DNA of 64,000 nucleotides from Cubamyces lactineus (taxonomy: Eukaryota; Basidiomycota; Agaricomycetes; Polyporales; Polyporaceae): NCBI GenBank assembly GCA_022376465.1, contig JACDTU010000011.1, positions 1,302,001 through 1,366,000 of the forward strand, written 5' to 3'. Under the pieces are notes generated by a model. It was not told the origin of the DNA and searched no databases. It was given only the letters and a program-made list of their open reading frames with translations. The translations under genes were made by a program, and so were the position numbers. Below, piece by piece: positions 56,166 through 64,000 of the stretch; position 1 is the first letter of the stretch; every line of letters begins with the position of its first letter.

Positions 56166-56527
56166 TTGTATACAAGTAATGTCCATAAAATATATCACTT
56201 TCTTTCTAACACGTGAACATACATGAACTTGAAGTACACCGTGATACCACTGCAGATATCGTACAATCATAGAGACATATGACATGGGGCAATCGTGCTG
56301 GAAGAAAACGTCCATGTGCAGCAGGTACAAGAGGGACAGAGGAGCGAAGGGAGGGGGGGCATGGATAATAGTATAGACACAGGAAGTGAATACATGAGAA
56401 AGAAAAGCTGTTTTGAGATCGATGTTGACATCGATGTCAAACGTCCAATGTCCTACACCTGCATCTGTGATGTACAATGTCAGCGAAGCATCGAGCGCAT
56501 CCGAGTTGACGACATACCCAGAAATAA
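56166..56527. other. intergenic region
   Basis: 3' side of the lineage-specific gene, AT-rich, with no gene seen. Confidence 0.45.
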
Positions 56528-58859
56528 TTACTTCCCTGCCGTCTTGTTCGTGCGTGTGCTCGTACGACGAGGAGTGGGGGGGTTTTGCTCAGCACTCACC
56601 ACTGGGCTTGAAGCACCGACACCGTCGGTATCCTGAACAGTCGCAGCAGCTTTCGCCTTGCGTCCTCCCCGCGCTTTTTTGGGGACGACGAGAGGGACAT
56701 TTGCCGGTTGTGCTGGGTGCTCGGTGGCCTGAGGCTGCACCTCCCCGACGTCTGGATCCGGGTCCACAGCCCTACGTGGTCGAGGTTGGACCCTCCGTGC
56801 TCGAGCGGCCGGCTGCGGGTCGTCGATTGTGATGCTGGCCAAGGTGGGGGTGATGGACAAGTCGACACGAGACATTGTCGCCGGGTCCTGAGGAACCGAT
56901 GGACCGTCCACAACGCGTGGTGGGTCGGATGCAGTAGGCGTCGGTCGTCTACTCACAGCGGTGCTTGGAGGAGCAGAAGCTATCGGAGTGGGCCGTCTGC
57001 TCGTGGTGGGGTTAAGAGGAGCGGAGGCGGTTGGCGTTGGGCGCCCACCAGGAATGGTGGCAGAGGGTGCAGGTGCCACAGGCGAAGGAACTGCGCCCGC
57101 CGGCGAGGCGCGGACCACAGCAACACGCACATCTGGAAGCGCACCCGGAGCAGGCGGTACAGATGTCAGGGAAGAGTGCGTGAGGTCAGTCGCCTCGCGG
57201 GTCAGCGCGGCGGTCGCGCCGACATCAGTCACCGGGAGGCCAGCATCGGAATCGGACATGTTTGGATCTTCAAGCTCGAGTAAATCTTCGGCGGTGGGTT
57301 GAAGTGGGTAGGAGGGCGGGGCTGTGGTCTCGCTAACTTTGTCAGATTTTTTCCATACGTTCTCGAAAACCTCATCCTCGAGGTACCCCCGTATGACCTT
57401 GACACGAGGCGTATGCCAGGCGCGAGTTAGATACTTGATGTGTTCTTCGTAATGCTTCTGATACGGGTACCCAGAAGGATCACCAATGAGGTCGAAGTCT
57501 TCGTGCCCATTCAATAGGTGTACAATCTGTAATAGGGGTAGTCAGCGTCGCTCTTGAACATCAGTGAGAACATGTACTCACACACACTGCTGCAAATGCG
57601 ATCATGTGGCGGTTGAGTGTCTTGACAGCGAGTGTCATGCCGTAGGTCTTCCTATCCGGCACCTTTTCCCTGTCTCTCAAGGAGCGTTTGCCGAAAAGCA
57701 TGAGTCGAAGCATCTGTTGGCAGTGTAAGCACGTCTAGGACAACATCAACACTAGTGATGCAATGTACATTCGCAATGGCCGCAGTCTTGAAGAGGTGCT
57801 TGAGCCCCACCTTCCCGGGGGTATATACAATGGATGGGTAAGGCCCTTCAGTCGCCGAGGAGAGACGTACACAGACCGGGTCGGCAGCTATCGCCTTGAG
57901 GGGTTCAGGTGCAGAGAATATGAGCCGGTCTATTTCAGTAACACCAGCAAAGATTTCCGCGCGCATGTCTCGCGCGCAGGAAATGATCTTGCTCTTCTGA
58001 TCACCAATTATCTTGTCGAACTGAAAATGTTGTCAGTTCTGGCGGTTCAGAAGGGATTAGCAGCTTACCAGAGGTCGGAAAAGCGTGCCGTTGATATGAG
58101 GACGTATGATGACTGTTGCGTAGTCCCATAGCTCAGCGGCACAGGCTTGGTCCAGCGCGGCGGCTTGCTTTGTCGAGTCCGCAGGGTACCGCTGGTTGTA
58201 GTCGAGGGGATCGATTTGAGGGCGCTCGGTGTACTCCCAAGCCCCGCTCGGAAGAGGCCACGCTCGATGAACGTACGTGAACCGCCGCGCGCATCTTCTG
58301 ATATGGTCCTGCAGGCCCTTGATACCAGAGTCAATAGATGCGTCCGCCTCAGCCTCCTGCTCACTCGAAGAGGCGTTGCCCTTCGATTTCTTCTTCCGGG
58401 ACGGCCGCCGCTCCTTCGTCAGCGCGTCGATGATACTCTGGAGCTTGTCGATCTTGTCTGCCTGTTTCCGGGCGAGTTCTTGAAAATTGTGCACTTCCTA
58501 CAACAATTGCATTAGACGTGTGCGGCATAGCGACGGTACGACCAACTAACCGTCCTCAAGTCGACCGCGCTAGAAGCGCTATCACCGGCCGTGCGCGTGC
58601 TAACACGAGGCGCGGTTGCGCTCGTACCAGCCACGGTCGTGCTTGTGCCACCACGATTTGCATTCGCGCTCGTCACGATGAGACGTGCGCTTGGTAGAAT
58701 GTCCTGGCGCTGAGCTCCATACAAGGAGCTCACTTCGTACTCGAAGTCTTCTTCTTCTGCTTCTGCTTCTTCTTCTTCTTCGCTGTCGTCGTCGTCGTCG
58801 TCGTCGTCAAGATCAATGTCGATACGCTCGTATTCGTCACGCTGATGAGGAGGTAGCAT
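56528..58859 (-). CDS. lineage-specific protein with acidic N-terminus and Pro/Thr-rich C-terminus
   Basis: Not recognised with certainty; it resembles basidiomycete-only multi-copy families of the DUF6532/DUF6698 kind. ATG at 58859: MLPPHQRDEYERIDIDLD, then an uninterrupted Asp run and Glu-rich run over a trinucleotide repeat. A coiled segment follows (VHNFQELARKQADKIDKLQS), a basic patch RRPSRKKKSKGNASSS, then a globular part: LQDHIRRCARRFTYVHRAWP, LDYNQRYPADSTKQAAALD, TVIIRPHINGTLFRPL, DRLIFSAPEPLKAIAADPVC, KVGLKHLFKTAAIANVHCIT, MLLRLMLFGKRSLRDREKV, KTLNRHMIAFAAVC and GHEDFDLIGDPSGYPYQKHY. The last 230 residues are Pro/Thr/Ala-rich with RRPTPTAS-type repeats and a basic AT-hook-like end (KKARGGRKAKAA). 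At least five exons, about 680 residues. A nuclear or mobile-element origin is possible. Confidence 0.6.
58735..58811. repeat. trinucleotide repeat coding acidic run
   Basis: Imperfect TCT/GTC repeats on the + strand, which encode Glu then Asp runs on the minus strand near the N-terminus of the lineage-specific protein; likely length-variable. Confidence 0.7.
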
Positions 58860-60085
58860 GCTGCAAAATACCTTCAGCAAGCGGTGACACAGAGCTAGTG
58901 ATAGAGTATTGAGGCCCACATGTGCGCAGACGAGAGAAATGATGGACAAGACAGAGCTGGGAGATGACTGACTCGACAACACGGAGACCCTTATATCGCT
59001 GTCGGTAGATGCGCAGGGCCGCAAGCTAGCCTGTTGTGCACGGGCGCAATGCCAAGGCGCTGTCCTTGACTATCAGACCAGTATCAGCTCGCGATGCACG
59101 ATAGCTTACGCATTGCGTCTTTGCGCTTGGCCGGTCATTCCGAATACGTACTTGCCAGAGGTCATGGGTGACTTGGAAAGTAAGAAGTTAGCATCACAGG
59201 CCCTGCTGGGGGCGACTCTTTGACGTTCTACAAATCTTCGCACCAGGCGGAGATGACTCCTGTGTGATAGAACGTTATTCCAAGCCAGATCGAAGCAGAG
59301 AGGATTTATATTACCTGAAGACCAGATGTGCTCTCTGCAAAGCACAGCACCCAGGCGGTCAACGTTTGAAGGGCAGTTATGACAATGGGCACCGTCGTCC
59401 CTACTAGATTCCATGTCCCGGGATGGAGGCGTTGGTCAACTCGGACCAGTGACCGGGCAATCATGAGCTGTTGACGGGAGCCATTACGAGGCACTTGCCA
59501 CAGGAGGGTGTCGTATCGATGAACCGTGTTCATATGAGGTGCATCCGCCAGCCCGCCATTGAACGTGCTGATCGTGTCGTATCGATTTGGTTCCAATTCT
59601 CCCAGCATCAGTCACCTGTGGTACACACGGTCTATACGTCGGCAGTTTAAGCCGAGGTTCCAATCCACCACGCACCTCTTACGCGAGGGTACGTCGCGGC
59701 CTTCTGGGCATGGACCACGCTTCGAGTTCTCAGGACCCTCGCCGCGTACCGATCAGCTGCGAATGCACTGGCACTGGCACGCATGGTTCCGAGCCAAGGG
59801 TGAGAACCCCTGCCATAGACGTTGTTTCGGGATGCCAATGAGCCTGAGACGGTGCTGTACATGCATCCGAGTCTAGGGGGCATCAGTGCAATCTATCAAT
59901 AGCGAGATCGCTGCCTGACTTACTGGCTCAGTGACTCACGCGCCAATATCGGCGACGCAGAAGCCATGCTTTCCTTGCTCATTGCAGGAGTCGTGGCGAA
60001 GAATCGACCGACTGCATGTGCGGAATCCTCTCGCTCTACGCTAGAGTACGTCGATGTTTGCAATTGACATTTTATGTGGCTTTTT
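58860..60085. other. intergenic region
   Basis: No gene is supported. A 100-codon minus frame at 59,306-59,608 (MLGELEPNRYDTISTFNGG) lacks introns and recognisable motifs. The repeated phrase TGTCGTATCGAT near 59,508 and 59,573 is a short direct repeat. Confidence 0.4.
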
Positions 60086-60136
60086 CGCTCGCTGCCAAAC
60101 TTCGGTTGAGCCTCAGTGTCTGCTTGAGAGAGCTCA
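60085..60136 (-). repeat. fragment similar to the MLP1-like coding sequence at 61,267-61,318
   Basis: About 51 bases match the segment inside the adjacent coiled-coil gene at roughly 40 of 51 positions; read on the minus strand both give LSQA.TE followed by SER. No further similarity on either side was seen. Confidence 0.55.
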
Positions 60137-60189
60137 GTGACCTTGGTGTCGGTGACATCGGAGGCCGTCCCTCGTTTCCGCTCGTGCTC

Positions 60190-60400
60190 GCTCGCACTAC
60201 AAATGTCATACCTGCAGGGAAGATTGCACAACTGACCTCAGCGACCAAGGCATTCGCGGTCCTCACGCGCGAGCAGAAGTCTTCTCTTGCACGTACGCTC
60301 GATGGATTCGTTGACTACCTGGCGGGGTTGAAGGCGATGCGCATCGGTTTACCTCAACTTCTGTCACATTATACCGGAGCTCGCTGCTCACTTCGTAAGT
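60190..60400 (+). other. coding-like segment of unknown gene
   Basis: The + strand reading KIAQLTSATKAFAVLTREQK, then SSLARTLDGFVDYLAG, is amphipathic and protein-like and ends near a GTAAGT site at 60,394. The surrounding frame is open from 60,016 to 60,522, but no start, partner exon or family can be assigned. It may be an exon of a gene overlapping the 3' flank of the MLP1-like gene, or a remnant. Confidence 0.25.
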
Positions 60401-60473
60401 ACCCAACGCATAATTCGTGCATCCACAAGGTCTTACTCACAACGCTTATGACGCCTACGTGGCAAAGCGCAGA

Positions 60474-63400
60474 TTATACGCGCGCCGAAAAGTGCAGCAA
60501 CGTATCGAGCAGAGCTCGGTGAAGGGAGTCTGCTGAAGGCGAGGGTGGCACGTTGATCTTGATCCCCGGGCCGAGGAATTGGTGTCGGGAGTGGAAGCCC
60601 GTGCATGCGGGGGAGAGCGCGGAGGGGGAATCGCCCGGCCGCGAGGGAAGGAATGAATGCCGCAGCCCGCGGGCGTGTGTCTCCACGTCACCAGACCTAG
60701 CTGTCGACGACGATGCCATCTGTTTGATACGAGCAGCGTGGTTGCTGACAGACTCGAGGTGTTGATGAAGGAGATTGTTCTGGTCGCTGAGGTCCTTGCA
60801 CCTATGCGCGTATGCGCGGAAGATGGGGCTTCAGTTTACGTGCAGAAATTAGAGAAGAGACATCCATACCTGGCATTGAGGTCTGATATTTTCTTGTCAA
60901 GAGCTTCGCGCTGCTGCTGCCAGCTTGCCTCCGAAGTGGCGAGCTTGGCTTGAGCAGTCTCAGCTGCAGCACAGCCTTCCCTGGCAGCAGCCTGAGACTG
61001 CGAGAGTTGTTGCTTCAGCTGCTCTACGGACTTGATGGACTCTGCATGCACCAGGACCTCTCTTGAGTAGCGCTCTTCAGCAGCCTATCGGATTGCGTCA
61101 GTTCAACCTCACGGAGATTTTTACGCACTACTCACCTTAGCGTGTTCCTCCTGCTGACGGACCTCAGCCTCCCAAGTGGTACGAGCTGTTTGTGTGTGTT
61201 GGGCAGAGGTGCTCATGTCGACAATCGTATCCTCAAGGGTCTTCTTGTCATTGACCCACGCGAGGCGCTCGCTGTCGAACCTCTGCTGAAGCTCAGTGTT
61301 TGCTTGAGAAAGTTGAGCGAGGCGTTCTTAGGCTGCACGAAGCTTCTCCTGTAGGCCTCAATCTCGGACTACGTGGGGACACCCGTCAGAATGGCTGTAT
61401 GGGCAATGTAGAGGTCGGGTATACCTGACGCTTCGTAAGCTCAGCTTCTGTGGCCACTCGGTACTCGTCGTGTGTAGAATTCAAGGTGGCCAGTGCCGCT
61501 TCGTTGGCCTGGCTGATCTCCTGGAATCGCTGAACATGACTCCGTGCAGAAGCAAGATCAACCTCAGCGACCTTGAGAGCAGACCTAAGGTATGGTTTAG
61601 CGTCAAGTGAGGGCAAACTCGTCATACAGTCTTACCGTAGCTCGGCAACCTCAGCTTCGAGTTGCTGTTCACGAGAAAGATCCTCGTCTGTGCGCGCGGA
61701 TACCGTTGACGCCGCTAGCCCTGCGTTCGTACACCGCAAGCTTCTCCTCATTCCCGTGAAGCTGCCTCGTGAGCTGTTCAACGCGCTCTTCGAGGTGCTT
61801 CTTGCTTGTCTCAGCGGCAACGAGAGATTCTCGCGTCCTGCTGAGCTCTTGAGACTGCGTCAAAATGTTCATTAGTGAGAGAGATACATCACATAGGTAT
61901 ACGAGATAAACTTACAGCCTTCTCCATCTTGTTCTGGAGCTCCTTGAGGTCCAGATCCCTCTGCAGCGTAACACGGCGGACGGCCTCGCGCTCCTGGCCG
62001 AGTTGAGTGCACAGGTCTTGGCTGAAATGTAGTGTAAGCGTTTGAGAGGAGTGATGCTCAAAGAGGTCACGTCACGAACTTCTGGTCCTCAAGCATCTTG
62101 ATCTGGCTGTCCATACGGCGACGATCGTTCTCGCCTGAGCGCTCGAGATCGTTGTGCATCCGTTGAACGTTTGCCATTAGGTCAGCAAGGTGAGATCGCT
62201 CAGTCGCTAAAGTCTTGTTCTCCTCTACAAGACGACCTTGGACACTCTGTAGGGGTGGAAAGATGCCTTGAGCCATCTACTCCTAAGTGCAGCGCCGACG
62301 GATCATTCTACATACCTCCTGGATCTTCTTCTCGGCTCGCAGGTTCGCGCACTCGTTGCGGAATTGTTCCAATAGGCTGTTGCTAGCGAGGAGATCCTCG
62401 GACATGCAGTTGCACTCGATGTCAATGCGAGTGTACTGATCGTAGAGGTGCTGGTTGCGCTTCTGGAGGTCCTCATTCTTGCGCTTCTGAATAACGATCT
62501 GCTCCTGGACCATGCGATGACGCTCTATCCGCAGCGGATAAGGTGTGAGCGCTGCCCAATACAATATATAATGTGTAGAAGCCCACCAGTTAAGACCTCG
62601 ATCTGCGCGTTAGCTTTTGCAAGCGCGGTTCCAAGCCTCGTAGCCTCTCGTTGAGCGGAAAGGGCCTCCTCACGGAGACGGTCAGAGTCAATACCCATTT
62701 CGGTGCGGTATGTCTCGAACTGCTTCTGCACTTCCTCGAGCTCCTTCGCAGCTTCCGAAGCCCGTTCGGCCGACGGTACATCGCCATTGACCTGACCGTT
62801 GGTGATGCGAGCGACAACACCACCAGACTCCTTCTGCCTCGCGAGCAAGCTGCGGAGGGTATCCCGTTCCTTCATATAAGCCTGAATAGTCACCTCGCTG
62901 CTGCGCTTGTGGCTTTCAAGCTGCTCTTGTAACTGCTTGATAGCCTCATGTGCCTCATGAACAGCTTCGCCCTGCTCACGCTCCAGAGCTTCCCGGTAAT
63001 CCTTCTCCTCGGATTCTAACTTAGCGCCAAGCTCCCGGACGATCTTCAATAGCTTCTGGTTCTGTTCCTGGAGCTGTGGTATTGACCGGAAGAGAACGGG
63101 GTTGTTCGTGATGATGGCCTCAATGTTCTCGGCGGGGCGTGCGGACTCGTCGTTCTCGAGCTCCTCGTCGGACGGTATTGAGGGGTCCTGGTGACGGCCG
63201 AGCTCCTTGAGCAGAGTGCGAAGTTGACAACCGAGATCCTCCAGTTGCTTCTCCAAAAGCTCATTCTCGCGAGTACTCTTGCTTAGCTTCTGCGCGTTCC
63301 CTTCTGCTGCGGTAGCGAGTGCGTCGCGCTCGTAAAGGGCCTGGGCAAGCTGTGAAGCTGATTGAGAAGCCTCAGACTGCAGTCGCTCATACTCGGCGCG

Positions 63401-63980
63401 TTGTTGCGACAGAATGGGTGCCTATGTTTCTTGTAAAGCAGTCATTGGTTTACGAATTGTAAGTCTCACATACCCGTTCCTCGATTTGCGCAAGTACAGC
63501 GGACAGCGTCCGGTCCATGTGATCGTACTCGGCACGCTTCCTAGCGAAGTCTTCCTGTAGCTTGATGTAGTCCGAGTAGACCTCCATGAATGACTTCCCG
63601 CCTCTTTGCGCGCGGCTTGCCATAGCCACAGTTGGGCTAAGACCAAGCATACCTTGCATGAGGATGTCGGACGGGGTTCCGTTCGGCGGAGGCGTGCAGA
63701 TACCACGTGCAGGGGTCACAGGCGCACTGAGGAATCCGAGGAAGGTTGAAATAGGGAGTTCGCCACGCTCCATCCTGTCGAGTACGGCCTGCAATTCCTC
63801 CGCTCCCTTCACGGTCTGCTTCTGATTCTCGATCTCGTCGTGGAACACCGCATCCTGCGTGCGAGTTTTGTAGTGCGCCGGCAGCGTAATCGGGTACGGG
63901 CTAATAAAGTCGTTGAACGGTCTGTCTCGCGCTAACCAGGGAGTGAGGTTGGTTGTATGGAACTGGAAGGCTGTGGAACA
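60474..63980 (-). CDS. MLP1/TPR-like nuclear pore basket protein, 5' beyond window, 3' part apparently disrupted
   Basis: Long coiled-coil nucleoporin of the nuclear basket. The gene enters from the right edge: after an acceptor near 63,970 comes FHTTNLTPWLARDRPFNDFI, then VYSDYIKLQEDFARKRAEYD, QQRAEYERLQSEASQSASQL, NPVLFRSIPQLQEQNQKLLK and IVRELGAKLESEEKDYREAL, the conserved first half of Mlp/TPR proteins, followed by SREQQLEAEVAELRSALKVA and other heptad-rich exons. At 61,340 the frame of LQEKLRAA is shifted by one base from the preceding exon (or uses another acceptor) and meets an in-frame TAA at 61,328-61,330, after which ERLAQLSQANTELQQRF continues clearly coding. Further exons RYSREVLVHAESIKSVEQLK and LLHQHLESVSNHAARIKQM follow, and then similarity ends at about 60,700 with a non-coiled tail to 60474. 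Normal proteins run 700-900 residues longer. Confidence 0.72.
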
Positions 63981-64000
63981 AGTAATGAGCTTGGTTGAAT

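Noticed and set aside
57163..57283. Frames on the + strand across the Pro/Thr-rich exon (56,708-57,302)
   Set aside because: Shadow of the minus-strand gene; GC-rich repeated codons leave the complementary strand open.
1..64000. CRISPR arrays, operons, prophage or plasmid features
   Set aside because: None seen, and not expected in intron-rich fungal nuclear DNA.

Overview
The window is 64 kb of nuclear DNA from a filamentous basidiomycete, most likely an agaricomycete close to the Polyporales. The evidence is the moderately GC-rich, gene-dense layout, genes cut by many 50-70 bp GT-AG introns (even Zn2Cys6 and catalytic motifs are split), a 10-nt microexon, and typical families: Zn2Cys6 regulators, an F-box protein, CPL1-like cysteine-rich secreted proteins, a secreted FMO-like enzyme and a secreted M64 peptidase. 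All exon joins were made by eye from splice consensus and frame continuity, so coordinates give the outer limits of each coding region.

Layout. 0-5.4 kb: a tandem pair of Zn2Cys6 transcription factor genes (+); the first is cut by the left edge and the second lacks the C-terminal part of the regulatory domain. 6-10 kb: an F-box protein and an unrecognised Ser/Arg-rich protein (+). 10.5-14.7 kb: IWR1 and a membrane-anchored histidine acid phosphatase (-). 15.5-25.6 kb: three CPL1-like secreted proteins (-), the last two inside a direct segmental duplication of about 3.0 kb period; an SDR dehydrogenase (-) and a 73-residue protein (+) lie between the first and second. 27-29 kb: a Cys-rich C-terminal hypothetical protein (-). 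30-34 kb: an ABHD12-like lipase (-) divergent from a BOR1-type borate transporter (+). 34.6-39 kb: a secreted FMO-like enzyme (+) and a large hypothetical protein with weak HET-like features (-). 39.9-42 kb: two DUF202 membrane proteins facing each other. 42.8-50 kb: conserved housekeeping genes: Aurora kinase (+), mitochondrial processing peptidase beta (-), a family III CoA-transferase (+) and ETF beta (+). 50.5-54.4 kb: an endosomal-type syntaxin (-) and a secreted M64 peptidase (-). 55.3-56.2 kb: repeat-rich DNA with a tRNA-like SINE candidate. 56.5-58.9 kb: a lineage-specific acidic/proline-rich protein (-). 60.5-64 kb: the 3' part of an MLP1/TPR nuclear-basket coiled-coil gene (-), which runs off the right edge and looks disrupted near its 3' end.

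Functional links: MPP beta, the CoA-transferase and ETF beta are all mitochondrial or acyl-CoA related and adjacent, but this may be chance. I see no operon-like or defence-like system. The most unusual local biology is the recent duplication of CPL1-like secreted proteins together with about 1.3 kb of upstream DNA, a truncated regulator copy, and the disrupted nucleoporin gene with a fragment of itself lying downstream.
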